A stretch of 64,000 bases of DNA from Falsiroseomonas sp046052145 (GTDB lineage Bacteria; Pseudomonadota; Alphaproteobacteria; Acetobacterales; Acetobacteraceae), in the NCBI GenBank assembly GCA_046052145.1, contig JBJOMW010000010.1:70466-134465 (forward strand). Direction: 5' to 3'. The notes under the pieces were generated by a model. The model worked only from the letters and a program-made list of their open reading frames with translations. It searched no databases and was not told where the DNA came from. Position numbers and translations under genes: made by a program. Of the stretch, positions 55,128 through 64,000 are shown piece by piece; the first letter of the stretch is position 1, and the number at the start of each line of letters is the position of its first letter.

Positions 55128-55397
55128 ATGGCACATAAGAAGGCAGGCGGCTCCTCGCGCAACGGGCGCGACTCCGCCGGCAAGCGTCTCGGCGTGAAGC
55201 TGTATGGCGGCCAGTCCGTGAGGGCCGGCAACATCATCGTCACGCAGCGCGGCACGAAGATGCTCCCGGGCACCAATGTGCTCGTCGGCCGCACTCATTC
55301 GCTGCACGCGACCGTGGATGGTCATGTGAAGTTCGACCGCAAGGCCGAAGGCCGCGTGCACGTCTCCGTCGTGCCGCTGCTGGTCGCAGCCGAGTAA
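55128..55397 (+). CDS. rpmA: 50S ribosomal protein L27
   Basis: An 89-residue ribosomal protein whose N terminus MAHKKAGGSSRNGRDS reaches the peptidyl-transferase centre. The signature GVKLYGGQSVRAGNIIVTQR is complete. 28 bases after rplU; a terminator follows. Confidence 0.97.
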   Translation: MAHKKAGGSSRNGRDSAGKRLGVKLYGGQSVRAGNIIVTQRGTKMLPGTNVLVGRTHSLHATVDGHVKFDRKAEGRVHVSVVPLLVAAE

Positions 55398-55420
55398 GGC
55401 GCCCTCTCCGCAGGGACACG

Positions 55421-55446
55421 GAACGGGGGCCGCAAGGCCCCCGTTC
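55421..55446 (+). terminator. Terminator or attenuator after rpmA
   Basis: Perfect 11-bp stem with loop of 4 (GCAA) followed by TGCGTTT, 23 bases past rpmA. It may lower transcription into obgE. Confidence 0.8.
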
Positions 55447-55473
55447 TGCGTTTCGGGGGAACCGCAGCACGCC

Positions 55474-56475
55474 ATGAAGTTCCTCGACGAAGCGAAGGTC
55501 CACCTCAAGGCCGGCGATGGCGGCGACGGCGTCATCGCCTTCCGGCGCGAGAAGTACATCGAGTTCGGCGGCCCCGATGGCGGCAATGGCGGCCGCGGCG
55601 GCGATGTGCTGGTGGAGGCGGTGGACGGCCTCAACACCCTGATCGACTACCGCTACGCGCAGCATTTCAAGGCCCGCAAGGGCGGCAATGGCGCGGGCTC
55701 AGACCGCACCGGTGCGGCGTCCGAGGATGTGATCCTCAAGGTGCCCGTCGGCACCCAGGTCTTCGCCGAGGACAGGGAAACGCTGCTGGCGGACCTCACG
55801 CAGGTCGGGCAGCGCGTCGTGCTCTGCACCGGCGGCGATGGCGGGCGCGGCAATGCGCACTACAAGACCTCCACCAACCGCGCCCCGCGCCGCGCTGACA
55901 AGGGCTGGCCGGGCGAGGAGCGCAGCGTCTGGCTGCGGCTGAAGCTGATCGCCGATGCCGGGCTTGTCGGCCTGCCCAATGCGGGCAAGTCCACCTTCCT
56001 CTCGGTCGTCTCGGCCGCGCGGCCGAAGATCGCCGACTATCCCTTCACCACGCTGCATCCACAGCTCGGCGTCGTGCGTCCCGATGCGACGACGGAGTTC
56101 GTCCTGGCCGACATCCCCGGCCTGATCGAGGGCGCGCATGAGGGTGCGGGCCTTGGCGATCGGTTCCTCGGCCATATCGAGCGCTGCGCGGTGCTGCTGC
56201 ACCTGGTTGACGGCACCCAGCCCGACCCGGCCGGCGCCTATCACACGGTGCGCGCCGAGCTCGAGGGCTATGGCGGCGGGCTGGTGGACAAGCCGGAGAT
56301 CGTCGCGCTGAACAAGATGGATGCGATGACCCCGCAGGCCCGCACCTCGCGCCTGAAGGCGCTGTCGCGTGCGGTGGGCAAGCCGGTGATGATCATCTCC
56401 GGCGCCACCGGCGAAGGCGTGCCGGAGGCGGTGCGCGCGCTGGCCAACACCATCAAGGAAGCGCGCCGAAGCTGA
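55474..56475 (+). CDS. obgE: GTPase ObgE/CgtA
   Basis: A 333-residue GTPase that takes part in 50S assembly and the stringent response. The N-terminal glycine-rich Obg fold (MKFLDEAKVHLKAGDGGDG) is followed by the GTPase domain with GLPNAGKST (G1), DIPGLIEGAHEGAGLG (G3) and NKMD (G4). Like many alphaproteobacterial forms it lacks a long C-terminal tail. Confidence 0.97.
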   Translation: MKFLDEAKVHLKAGDGGDGVIAFRREKYIEFGGPDGGNGGRGGDVLVEAVDGLNTLIDYRYAQHFKARKGGNGAGSDRTGAASEDVILKVPVGTQVFAEDRETLLADLTQVGQRVVLCTGGDGGRGNAHYKTSTNRAPRRADKGWPGEERSVWLRLKLIADAGLVGLPNAGKSTFLSVVSAARPKIADYPFTTLHPQLGVVRPDATTEFVLADIPGLIEGAHEGAGLGDRFLGHIERCAVLLHLVDGTQPDPAGAYHTVRAELEGYGGGLVDKPEIVALNKMDAMTPQARTSRLKALSRAVGKPVMIISGATGEGVPEAVRALANTIKEARRS

Positions 56476-56479
56476 AGCC

Positions 56480-56501
56480 TGCGCGGGGCTGATCAGCCCC
56501 G
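56480..56501. terminator. Bidirectional palindromic terminator
   Basis: Perfect 22-base palindrome between convergent obgE and the dehydrogenase gene; it overlaps the latter's last codons. Likely stops transcription both ways. Confidence 0.6.
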
Positions 56502-57419
56502 CGGCGGCGCAGGCTCCAGCCCGGACAGCTCGGCCACCAGCGCGCCGAGCGAAGATGCGTCCTGATCGCCACGGCCTCTATTGACCAGCGCCTCCATCAT
56601 CTGCGCCGCGAGCCCCGTCGCGGGCGCGAAGACGCCGTGGTCGCGCACGGCCTGCTGCGCCAGGCGCATATCCTTGCGCATCAGCTCCGCGCGGAAACCG
56701 GCCTTGGTCACGCCGTCATTGATGCGCTTGGCGTGGGCCTCCAGCACGAAGGACCGCGCCGAGCCGCCAAGCAGCGCGAGCCGCATCGCCTCCGGGTCGA
56801 GACCCGCCTTGCGGCCGAGCGCGAGCGCTTCCGCCACCGCCTGCACGGCGGCGGAGATGATCAGCTGGTTCGCCGATTTGCAGATCTGCCCGGCGCCGGA
56901 CGGGCCGAGATGCGTGATGGTCCGCCCGACCGCCTGGAACACGGCCTCGGCGGCCGCGAAGGCGCCCGCGTCACCGCCGACCATGCAGGTCAGCGTGCCA
57001 TCGCGCGCCCCGCCCGGCCCGCCGCTGACCGGGCTGTCGAGCAGGACGGCGCCGCGCTCCGCCGCGAGGCGGGCGGCGAAGGCGGCGGTCGGCGCGGCGG
57101 CGATGCTGCTGAAGTCGATCACCACCGTGCCTGGCTCCACGCCCTCCGCAACGCCGTTTGGGCCGAACAGCACAGCCTCCACATCCGACGTGTCGGGCAC
57201 GCAGAGCGCGATGCAGGCGGCCCCGCGCGCGGCCTCGGCGGCGCTCGGGGCCCAGGTGGCGCCAGCCGCCTCAAGTGCCGCGGCCTTGTCGCGGCTGCGG
57301 CTGTGGACGGTCAGCGCGAAGCCGGCGCGGGCGATATTCGCGGCCATCGCCGCACCCATCACGCCAAGGCCGATGAAGGCGACGCGCGCGGGCGGACGGA
57401 TCGAAGCGGGAGCAGTCAT
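56493..57419 (-). CDS. NAD(P)-dependent beta-hydroxyacid dehydrogenase
   Basis: A 308-residue enzyme of the 3-hydroxyisobutyrate/tartronate-semialdehyde reductase family. The Rossmann motif is VAFIGLGVMGAAMAANIARAG; the substrate motif is DSPVSGGPGGARDGTL and the catalytic Lys is in GAGQICKSANQ. The stop codon lies at 56493. It follows the TctC receptor and Ldh2 genes in the same direction, so the three probably form a catabolic operon for an organic acid. Confidence 0.88.
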   Translation of the reverse strand: MTAPASIRPPARVAFIGLGVMGAAMAANIARAGFALTVHSRSRDKAAALEAAGATWAPSAAEAARGAACIALCVPDTSDVEAVLFGPNGVAEGVEPGTVVIDFSSIAAAPTAAFAARLAAERGAVLLDSPVSGGPGGARDGTLTCMVGGDAGAFAAAEAVFQAVGRTITHLGPSGAGQICKSANQLIISAAVQAVAEALALGRKAGLDPEAMRLALLGGSARSFVLEAHAKRINDGVTKAGFRAELMRKDMRLAQQAVRDHGVFAPATGLAAQMMEALVNRGRGDQDASSLGALVAELSGLEPAPPRG

Positions 57420-57425
57420 CCTGCG

Positions 57426-58388
57426 TCAGGCCCGGCGCAGCGCGGCGCGCACGTCATCCAGCAGCGTGTCCATGTCGCGCTGGAAGCCCGGGCCGTCGGC
57501 ATAGCCATCGCCCTCCCCCAGCCGCTCGCGGAAGCGCTGCCAGACGGGGGTCTGCATCGCCTGGCGGAAGCGGCCATGCAGGAAGGTCGTCATCTCATCC
57601 GTCAGCCCCGCGGGCCCGACCCAGCCCTTCTGGTTGTCGGCCTGCACATCCCAGCCGAGTTCCTTCAGCGTCGGCACATTGGGCTGCGACAGCGCGCGTT
57701 CGCCGGACGCGACCGCGATCGCGCGGATCTCGCCGCCCGCATTCAGCGTGCCGAATTCGTCGGAGGCCATCACGCCCAGGTCGATCTGCCCCGCGAGCAA
57801 CGCCTGCGCGACAGGCCCACCGCCAGTGTAGGGGACATGCAGGAACTCCACGCCCGCGCGGCGCTCCAGCAGCATGAACATCGAATGCGACAGCGTGCCG
57901 ACGCCGGAGGAGCCATGCGTGAGCCGCCCCGGCTCTGCGCGCGCCAGCTGGATCACCTGCTGCATGCTCTCGAAGCGGCCGCGCGTGCGGACGCAGATGA
58001 AGTGCGGATGGCGCGTGAGGCGGATGACGGAGCGGAAGGAGCGCTTCGGGTCATAGGGCACTTCGCGATGCGCGGGCACGGAGGTGCTTTCGCTGCCGCC
58101 GGCCAGCAGCAGCGTGTGGCCATCGGGGGCTGCGCGCGCGACGAATTCGGCAGCGATGACACCGCCGGCGCCAGGGCGGTTCACCACCACCATGGGCTGC
58201 GGCATCAGCGGCGCCGCGGCCTCGGCGATGGTGCGCGCGATGATGTCGCTGCCACCACCCGGTGCGAAGCCGACGATGAGCTGGAGCGGCCGTGTCGGCT
58301 GCCAGCCGGGCTGCGCCTGCAGCAGGCCGGGGGCAGCGAGCGTGGCGCCGAGGCCGCCGAGCAGCGCGCGGCGATGCATCCTGGTCAT
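57426..58388 (-). CDS. Bug/TctC family periplasmic solute receptor
   Basis: A 320-residue receptor with a twin-arginine-like leader (MHRRALLGGLGATLAAPGLL) and Bug motifs PTRPLQLIVGFAPGGGSD, RPGAGGVIAAEFV, HGSSGVGTLSH and VPYTGGGPVAQA. ATG 58388 is used; an ATG at 58415, overlapping the upstream stop as ATGA, is a good alternative. Placed between two dehydrogenase genes, it should bind their substrate. Confidence 0.9.
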   Translation of the reverse strand: MTRMHRRALLGGLGATLAAPGLLQAQPGWQPTRPLQLIVGFAPGGGSDIIARTIAEAAAPLMPQPMVVVNRPGAGGVIAAEFVARAAPDGHTLLLAGGSESTSVPAHREVPYDPKRSFRSVIRLTRHPHFICVRTRGRFESMQQVIQLARAEPGRLTHGSSGVGTLSHSMFMLLERRAGVEFLHVPYTGGGPVAQALLAGQIDLGVMASDEFGTLNAGGEIRAIAVASGERALSQPNVPTLKELGWDVQADNQKGWVGPAGLTDEMTTFLHGRFRQAMQTPVWQRFRERLGEGDGYADGPGFQRDMDTLLDDVRAALRRA

Positions 58389-58411
58389 GGTGTCGTTTTC
58401 TCCCTGGTGTC

Positions 58412-59515
58412 TCATGCGGCCTGCAGCAGGTAAGGCGCGCCGCAGCGTTCGCAGATGTCGCGGATATGCCGGTCGAGCGCGGCGGGGATCGGCACGCCGG
58501 CGCTGAGCCGCCGCGCGCGTTCCGTCATCTCAGGATCGCCGGGGACCAGCACCGGCAAGGCCGGATCGGCGGGCGGCGTGGCGCGGAGCATCGCGATCAT
58601 CTCCGCAATGTCCTCCTCATAACCGCCATCGGGGCGCAGCGCGCGCGGGTCGAGGGCGAGGAAGAAGTGGCCGATATTGTCGGGCTCGCCATCGCGCTGG
58701 CTGCGGTTGCGCAGCGGCGAGAAGGACGCACCGGTCATCGTCGCCGACAGGATCTGCACCATCAGCCCAAGGCCGTAGCCCTTATGCCCGCCCGTCCGCT
58801 CCGCACCGCCAAGCGGCGTGATGCCGCCGGCGGGCTCGCGGAAGATCTGCGCCATGGCGGCGGTGGAATCGGTGATGGGCTGGCCCGCGCCATCCACCAC
58901 CCAGCCTTCGGGGATCGGCTTGCCGTTCAGCTCATAGACCTTGACCTTGTTGGCCGCGACCGTGGTGGTGGCGATGTCGAGCACGACAGGCGCACCACCC
59001 GGCATCGGTGCCGCGAAGGCGAGCGGGTTGCTGCCGAGCATCGGCATCGCACCGCGTGTCGGCACCATCAGCACCGTCCGCGCGGAGGAAGCGATCAGCG
59101 CCACCACGCGGCGCGCCGCCGCCAGCCGCGCATAATGCCCGGCCGCGCCGAAATGATGCGAATTGACCACGCCGACCGCGCCGATGCCGGCCGCCAGCGC
59201 CTTGTCGGCCGCCAGCATCATCGCTGCTGCGGCAACCGGATGGCCGAGATTGGCGCCGCCATCCATCAGCGCGAGCGAGGGCAGGTCGCGCACGACGCGC
59301 GGCCGCGCATGAAGGTCGAGCTGCCCGGCACGGCGCTGGCCCTCATACATCATCAGCATCGAGATGCCGTGGCTATCCACGCCCATCAGATCGGTCTCGA
59401 CCATCGCCTCGGCGGTGGTGGCGGCGAGGTCCTCCGCCATGCCCCAGGCGCCGAGGATGGCCAGGATCTGCGCGCGGATCCGCTCCGCGTTGGCATGCAG
59501 CATGGTCGTTGGCAT
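58412..59515 (-). CDS. Ldh2/malate dehydrogenase-type oxidoreductase
   Basis: A 367-residue enzyme of the Ldh2/MDH2 family, which reduces or oxidises 2-keto/2-hydroxy acids with NAD(P). Typical are METDLMGVDSHGI, VNSHHFGAAGHYA with the catalytic His, and GYGLGLMVQILSATMTGASF. The exact substrate is not visible. First gene of the cluster with TctC receptor and hydroxyacid dehydrogenase. The 272 bases upstream (59516-59787) show no gene. Confidence 0.9.
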   Translation of the reverse strand: MPTTMLHANAERIRAQILAILGAWGMAEDLAATTAEAMVETDLMGVDSHGISMLMMYEGQRRAGQLDLHARPRVVRDLPSLALMDGGANLGHPVAAAAMMLAADKALAAGIGAVGVVNSHHFGAAGHYARLAAARRVVALIASSARTVLMVPTRGAMPMLGSNPLAFAAPMPGGAPVVLDIATTTVAANKVKVYELNGKPIPEGWVVDGAGQPITDSTAAMAQIFREPAGGITPLGGAERTGGHKGYGLGLMVQILSATMTGASFSPLRNRSQRDGEPDNIGHFFLALDPRALRPDGGYEEDIAEMIAMLRATPPADPALPVLVPGDPEMTERARRLSAGVPIPAALDRHIRDICERCGAPYLLQAA

Positions 59516-59787
59516 GGTCAGGGCTGCGCTCCACGGTCGGGTGTATCGAGCATGCGGTCGCGCCCCAGCGGGAGAAGGGTTCCTGCCGCTGCACCCGCGG
59601 CAGCAGCATCGTGGCCCTCGATGGCGTCGTGATCACGAAGCGACGGGTCCGAACCGCTACGATGCCGCAGCGCGCGACGGCGTCAACACGCCGAGGCTCC
59701 AACCGGAGCGACACGACGCGAGACGGCGCATGGGCCGAGGAGGGGGCGGCGCGAAACCCGGTGGGTTCGATAGCGCACGCGTGGTGG

Positions 59788-59864
59788 TGGTGTTCCCGGC
59801 GGGATTCGAACCCACGGCCCCCAGATTAGGAATCTGGTGCTCTATCCAGCTGAGCTACGGGAAC
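59788..59864 (-). tRNA. tRNA-Arg (CCU anticodon)
   Basis: A 77-base tRNA on the minus strand. Acceptor stem GTTCCCG/CGGGAAC, anticodon stem CCAGA/TCTGG with loop TTCCTAA, T loop TTCGAAT, and encoded CCA at 59788-59790. It decodes AGG. Confidence 0.95.
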
Positions 59865-59977
59865 CCGAAACCGCCTTAGCACAAGCCCGCCCGGTCTTGG
59901 GAGGGGCCAGAAAGCGACGGAACCCGGCGCCCCGCTCCGCCGTTCCCGCCCCACCCCAGCGACAGGAGCCCCCGCCC

Positions 59978-60487
59978 ATGGCCACCAGCATCCGCGACAT
60001 CTACGTCACCGGCCTGCAGAACGCCCATGCGCTGGAAGCGCAGGCCATCCAGCTCTGCCAACGCCAGGTCGAGCGGCTGGCGAACTACCCCGAGCTCCGC
60101 GAACGCCTGCGCGAGCACCTGGAGGAAAGCCGGCGCCATCAGCAGCGGATCGAGCAGATCCTGCAGACCCTCGGCACCTCCCATTCGACGCTGAAGGACA
60201 TCGGCACCTCCATCATGGGCAACATCGCCGCGATCGGGCATGCGGTGATGCAGGACGAGGTGATGAAGAACACCTTCGCCAACTATGCCTTCGAGCATTT
60301 CGAGATCGCGAGCTACCGCGCGCTGATGGAAATGGCCGACGCCGCCGGCGACACACCGGGCCAGCGCCTGCTGGAGCAGAGCCTGAACGAGGAAATCCGC
60401 ATGGCCGAGTTCATCGACCAGCACCTCAGCACGATCGTGCGCCGCCACATCGAGCGCGAAACCAAGGGCATGAAATCGGGCGTCTGA
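59978..60487 (+). CDS. YciF-like ferritin-fold protein (DUF892)
   Basis: A 169-residue helical protein: MATSIRDIYVTGLQNAHALE, with di-iron-type residues in EHLEESRRHQQRIEQ, FEHFEIASYRALM and NEEIRMAEFIDQHL. DUF892 proteins are stress proteins with ferritin fold. CAGGAG lies about 10 bases before the ATG. Monocistronic, beside the tRNA-Arg gene. Confidence 0.88.
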   Translation: MATSIRDIYVTGLQNAHALEAQAIQLCQRQVERLANYPELRERLREHLEESRRHQQRIEQILQTLGTSHSTLKDIGTSIMGNIAAIGHAVMQDEVMKNTFANYAFEHFEIASYRALMEMADAAGDTPGQRLLEQSLNEEIRMAEFIDQHLSTIVRRHIERETKGMKSGV

Positions 60488-60545
60488 CAGCGCCCGCCGC
60501 ACGCGTCTGGCCGGGCTGCGCAGCGCCCGCCGGCGCCTGAGGCCG

Positions 60546-61151
60546 CTAAACGGGCCGCCGCGCGCGCAGCGCGGCGGCGAGCGTGCCCTCGTCCAGCACG
60601 TCCAGCGCGCCGCCCACCGGCACGCCCTGCGCCAGCCGCGTGACGGCAACGCCCGTCGGCTTCAGCCGGTCGGTCAGGTAATGCGCGGTCGCGCTGCCAT
60701 CCACGGTCGCCGGCAAAGCGACGATCACTTCCTCCACGCCACCCTCCTCGCTACGTTCGGCGATGCGCGCGAGCAGCGGCTGGATGGAGAGGTCCTCCGG
60801 CCCCACGCCGCCCAGCGGCGACAGCACGCCACCCAGCACGTGATAGAGCCCGCGATGCGCATGCGCGCGCTCCAGCGCCCAGAGATCGGCGACACCTTCC
60901 ACAACGCACACCAGGTGGCGGTCGCGCTGCGGGTCGCGGCAGATGCCGCAGGGACTTTGCGAATCGAGGTTGCCGCACGCCTCGCAGGGTTTCACCGCAC
61001 GCGCAGCCTCGGTCAGCGCCTCGGCCAGCGGCAGCATCGTCTCGGATGGGCGCATCAGCATCTTCAGCACGGCGCGCCGCGCACTGCGCCGCCCCATGCC
61101 GGGCGTCTTCGCCAGCAAGGAGATCAGCCGTTCGATCGGATCGTTATGCAT
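60546..61151 (-). CDS. recR: Recombination protein RecR
   Basis: A 201-residue DNA-repair protein of the RecFOR pathway. The helix-hairpin-helix (KTPGMGRRSARRAVLKML), the four-cysteine zinc finger (CEACGNLDSQSPCGIC) and the Toprim domain (VCVVEGVADLWALER) are in order. It follows ybaB and dnaX, a widely conserved set. Confidence 0.97.
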   Translation of the reverse strand: MHNDPIERLISLLAKTPGMGRRSARRAVLKMLMRPSETMLPLAEALTEAARAVKPCEACGNLDSQSPCGICRDPQRDRHLVCVVEGVADLWALERAHAHRGLYHVLGGVLSPLGGVGPEDLSIQPLLARIAERSEEGGVEEVIVALPATVDGSATAHYLTDRLKPTGVAVTRLAQGVPVGGALDVLDEGTLAAALRARRPV

Positions 61152-61288
61152 ATGCCCTCAGACGCCGGGCGCCGCCTCCGGCGGCTTGGCTTCGCGCATG
61201 CCACTGGCGCACCCGGCACGACGGTCGGTTGGTGCGCGGGCCGCCTTCGCGGCCTCAGCCCGCGATGCGGGCTGCCCGCCGCCCGCTG

Positions 61289-61621
61289 CTAGAACGGCAG
61301 CTTCAGCCCGCCGAGACCGCCCGGGATGTTCAGGCCGGCGGTGGCCTTCTGCATCTCCTCGGCCATCGTCGCCTCGACCTTCTGCTTGGCATCCGCATGC
61401 GCGGCGACCAGCAAATCCTCCAGCACTTCCTTCTCGTCGGCCGCGAGCAGCGAGGGGTCGATCGTCACGCGGCGCAGATCACCCTTGCCCGAGAGCAGCA
61501 CCTTCACCATCCCGGCGCCGGACTGGCCCTGCACTTCCATCGCTTCGAGCTTGGCCTGCATCTCGGCCATGCGCGACTGCATCTGCTGCGCCTGCTTGAG
61601 CATGTTGCCCAGGTTCTTCAT
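61289..61621 (-). CDS. ybaB: Nucleoid-associated protein YbaB/EbfC
   Basis: A 110-residue DNA-binding protein, opening MKNLGNMLKQAQQMQSRMAE, with core GKGDLRRVTIDPSLL. 6 bases after dnaX, so co-transcribed with it and recR. Confidence 0.95.
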   Translation of the reverse strand: MKNLGNMLKQAQQMQSRMAEMQAKLEAMEVQGQSGAGMVKVLLSGKGDLRRVTIDPSLLAADEKEVLEDLLVAAHADAKQKVEATMAEEMQKATAGLNIPGGLGGLKLPF

Positions 61622-61627
61622 GGCGGC

Positions 61628-63547
61628 TCAGTCCTCCTCGGTCATGTCGTCGTCGAGCCCGGCGGGCTCGGCATCTGGTGGCGCGAAATCGCGCCCGTCA
61701 TCGGTATCGCCACCGGCAGATGGCGGCGGCAGCCCATAGGCGTCGAGCGCCGCATCCCGCACCATCTCGATCGTGGCACCCGGAAAGGCCTGCAGCACCG
61801 CCTGCACCAGCGGATGGCTGCGCGCCAGCGTCAGCCGATCCTGCTCCGCCGAGCGCCCCTGCTCCGCCAGCGTCGGCTCACCGCCCGCATTCACGAGGCT
61901 GACGGTCCAGCGCGTGCCGGTCGCCGCATGCAGGAAGGCAACCAGCCGCGGCGACAGGTCGCGCGGCGCGGCCGCCGCCGGCCGCAGCTCGATATGGCCG
62001 GGCGTCACGCGCACCGGATGGGCGTAGAAGCGGAGATCCGCATGCAGCTTCGGATCCTTGCCCGAGGCCAGCGCCACCACCTCTCGCCACGACGAAGGCT
62101 GCGCGATCGCTGGCGCGGCGACCGGCTGGGCGGCCGCCATCACCGCGCCGCCACCCGCCACCGCGCGCAAGCCCCCGCCATTGGGCGGCGGCGCCTGGCC
62201 CGGCGCCGCGCCGCCTGAAGCGCCCTGTTCCGAAAGCCGCCGCACCAGGTCGCCCGGCGTTGGCAGATCGGCGGCGTGCGCCAGGCGGATCAGCACCATC
62301 TCCGCCGCGGCGCGCCGGTCCACACCGTCCTGCGCCACCTCCTGCACGCCCTTCAGCAGCATCTGCCAGGCGCGCGCGAGAACGGGGATGGAGAGCTTGT
62401 CGGCCAGCGCCGCGCCGCGCCCGCGCTCGTCTTCCGTCAGTGAGGGATCGCGGCGGAGATCGGGGATGGTCCGCAGCCGCGAAAGCAGATGCGTCAGCGC
62501 CAGCAGGTCGGACAGCATCACACCCGGATCGGTGCCGCGCGCATGCGCCTGTTCCGAAAGCGCCAGCGCCTGTGCGACATCGCCGGTCATCAGCGCGTCC
62601 ATCAGCGTGATGGCGAGCGCCCGGTCGGCCAGGCCGAGCATCTCCCGCACGCTTTCGGCCGCGACGGTGCCGCCGCCGGCCAGCGCGATCGCCTGGTCGA
62701 GGATGGACAGGCCATCGCGCACGGACCCATCGGCGGCACGCGCGACCATCGCCAGCGCGTCGTCTTCCGCGGCCACGCTTTCCTTCGCACAGATATTCGC
62801 GAAGTGGCTGCGCAGCACCTCCTGCGGGACGCGGCGCAGATGAAAGGTCTGGCAGCGCGAGAGGATGGTCGCCGGCACCTTCCTCAGTTCGGTCGTCGCC
62901 AGCATGAACTTCACATCCGGCGGCGGTTCCTCCAGCGTCTTCAGCAGCGCGTTGAAGGCGGCGGACGAGAGCATATGCACCTCGTCCAGGATGATGACCT
63001 TGAAGCGGCCCTGCGCGGGGCGGAAGCGCAGCCTTTCGCGCAATTCCCGCACATCATCCACGGAGTTGGAGCTGGCGGCGTCCAGCTCCTGCACATCCGG
63101 GTGGCGATCCGTCAGGATGGCGCGGCATTCGGGGCAGACGCCGCAAGGGTCGGGCGTCGGCCCACCCTGCCCATCCGGCCCGACGCAGTTCAGCGCGCGG
63201 GCGATGATGCGGGCCGTCGTCGTCTTCCCGACGCCCCGCACGCCGGTGAGCATGAAGGCGTGGTGCACGCGCCCCTGCGCGAAGGCATTGCCCAGCGTGC
63301 GGACCAGGGCTTCCTGGCCGATCAGCTCGGCGAAATTCGTCGGGCGGTATTTGCGCGCCAGCACGCGATAGGGCGCAGCAGGCGGCTCGGCCGCCGCGGC
63401 GGGTGCCGGGGCGGGCGGGGGCGCTGCGGCGGGTTTCGGCAGCGGCGGCGCGGGATCGCCGAACAGGCCGGGGCCGTCGGGCGCCGGCGGTTCCGGCAAG
63501 GCCTCGTCGTCGGGCGGGAGGGGGTTGCCGAAGATGTCGCTGGCCAT
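61628..63547 (-). CDS. dnaX: DNA polymerase III subunits gamma and tau
   Basis: A 639-residue clamp-loader ATPase. A Pro/Ala-rich N-terminal extension of about 60 residues precedes VLARKYRPTNFAELIGQ. Walker A is GVRGVGKTT; the zinc module has Cys in NCVGP and PCGVCPEC; the Walker B region is VIILDEVHMLS. The C-terminal third carries the tau region with low-complexity linkers. It loads the sliding clamp. Follows the SRP RNA gene on the same strand. Confidence 0.95.
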   Translation of the reverse strand: MASDIFGNPLPPDDEALPEPPAPDGPGLFGDPAPPLPKPAAAPPPAPAPAAAAEPPAAPYRVLARKYRPTNFAELIGQEALVRTLGNAFAQGRVHHAFMLTGVRGVGKTTTARIIARALNCVGPDGQGGPTPDPCGVCPECRAILTDRHPDVQELDAASSNSVDDVRELRERLRFRPAQGRFKVIILDEVHMLSSAAFNALLKTLEEPPPDVKFMLATTELRKVPATILSRCQTFHLRRVPQEVLRSHFANICAKESVAAEDDALAMVARAADGSVRDGLSILDQAIALAGGGTVAAESVREMLGLADRALAITLMDALMTGDVAQALALSEQAHARGTDPGVMLSDLLALTHLLSRLRTIPDLRRDPSLTEDERGRGAALADKLSIPVLARAWQMLLKGVQEVAQDGVDRRAAAEMVLIRLAHAADLPTPGDLVRRLSEQGASGGAAPGQAPPPNGGGLRAVAGGGAVMAAAQPVAAPAIAQPSSWREVVALASGKDPKLHADLRFYAHPVRVTPGHIELRPAAAAPRDLSPRLVAFLHAATGTRWTVSLVNAGGEPTLAEQGRSAEQDRLTLARSHPLVQAVLQAFPGATIEMVRDAALDAYGLPPPSAGGDTDDGRDFAPPDAEPAGLDDDMTEED

Positions 63548-63691
63548 GCGCGCTTCTGTCCGGGTGGGGCACTCAGGCCCGGATCACAGGGCCGGCGTCT
63601 GGGACGCGGTGGAGCTTGCGCCTGCGATTCACGCCTCCGGTGCTCGGCCCTGGCGGGCCTGCGCCTTCCGGCGATCGCAGGCGGTGGAAGG

Positions 63692-63777
63692 CCGGCGGAC
63701 GACCCGCGCGAGAACTCGTTACGGCTGCTTCCTTCCGGACCTGACCGGGTTGGCGAGGAGCACGTCCGACGCCGACC
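63692..63777 (-). ncRNA. ffs: Signal recognition particle RNA (4.5S, small bacterial type)
   Basis: The minus strand has the universal SRP core GGTCAGGTCCGGAAGGAAGC then AGCCGTAACGAG (63714-63746), closed by flanking stems (GGCGTCGGACG with CGTCCGCC). Ends are approximate. SRP RNA binds Ffh and brings membrane-protein ribosomes to FtsY. The ffs-dnaX arrangement is usual in alphaproteobacteria. Confidence 0.92.
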
Positions 63778-63903
63778 TTCCGCCCCCAATATCGGGCCTT
63801 CGGGGCCGCGGGGCAATGGTGCCGACGCGACGGGCCCGTCAGGCCCGATCCCGCCGCCCGGCTCGGTTGCCCGCCACCCGGGCGCGTGGCACATCACGCG
63901 GCG

Positions 63904-64000
63904 ATGCTCTCGATCCCCGCCAGCCGCCCCAACGCCTATACCGGCAGCCCGCTCGACCGGGCCGGCCACCTCCGGGAGGATGGGGACTGGATCCACCAGG
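63904..64000 (+). CDS. nudC: NADH pyrophosphatase NudC-like protein, N-terminal part
   Basis: The first 32 codons are present, reading MLSIPASRPNAYTGSPLDRA and then GHLREDGDW. The RPNAY-G-PLDRA-H-R pattern is typical for the N terminus of alphaproteobacterial NudC-type NUDIX hydrolases, which cleave NADH or NAD caps. The rest lies outside the window, so catalytic motifs cannot be seen. Confidence 0.75.
   Translation, partial: MLSIPASRPNAYTGSPLDRAGHLREDGDWIHQ

Overview
The window is high-GC DNA from an alphaproteobacterium, most likely an acetic-acid-bacteria relative (Acetobacteraceae, Roseomonas-like). The evidence is pckA beside chvI/chvG, an atpHAGDC cluster without F0 genes, three Bug/TctC solute-binding receptors, a PQQ-dependent sugar dehydrogenase near pqqA, and the order ffs-dnaX-ybaB-recR. 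The genus is an inference.

Layout. 1-3757: end of pckA, a HugZ-like protein and the ChvI/ChvG two-component pair, then an array of perfect hairpins (3767-3946). 4168-5664: M81 (MlrC) peptidase. 5864-17526: a complete Tad/Flp pilus locus split into two divergent operons around an AT-rich control region. 17971-20999: a hybrid histidine kinase and a receiver-only regulator. 21223-29557: a mobile element with KfrA-like protein, a structured non-coding stretch, a frameshifted gene, an HTH-like protein, a soluble FtsH-like AAA+/M41 protease, an iteron-like repeat array, an XRE regulator and a large serine recombinase whose reading frame runs into the flanking chromosomal gene. 29494-35382: ferritin-like protein and ATP synthase F1 genes. 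35597-38635: EamA transporter, enolase-superfamily enzyme and TctC receptor. 38640-41409: an AT-richer insertion with IS scars, two unrecognised proteins with Gly/Ala-rich hydrophobic segments, a perfect 17-bp hairpin and a truncated second copy of the TctC gene. 41553-53689: amidohydrolase, peptide-type ABC receptor, SIMPL, MBL hydrolase, BLUF photoreceptor, MutL, secreted subtilase, cytochrome c and PQQ-type dehydrogenase. 54117-64000: pqqA (26 codons), tRNA-Ser, rplU-rpmA-obgE, a dehydrogenase/TctC/Ldh2 catabolic cluster, tRNA-Arg, DUF892 protein, recR, ybaB, dnaX, SRP RNA and the start of nudC.

The parts most likely to hold something undescribed are (i) the 22.5-27.2 kb segment, where a translationally coupled gene set around a cytosolic FtsH-like protease lies between a region with interleaved inverted repeats and a modular array of 12 iteron-like repeats, and (ii) the 38.6-41.4 kb insertion, where a near-identical gene fragment and a perfect hairpin flank genes for possible membrane-active proteins. 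Functions proposed for these are inference.
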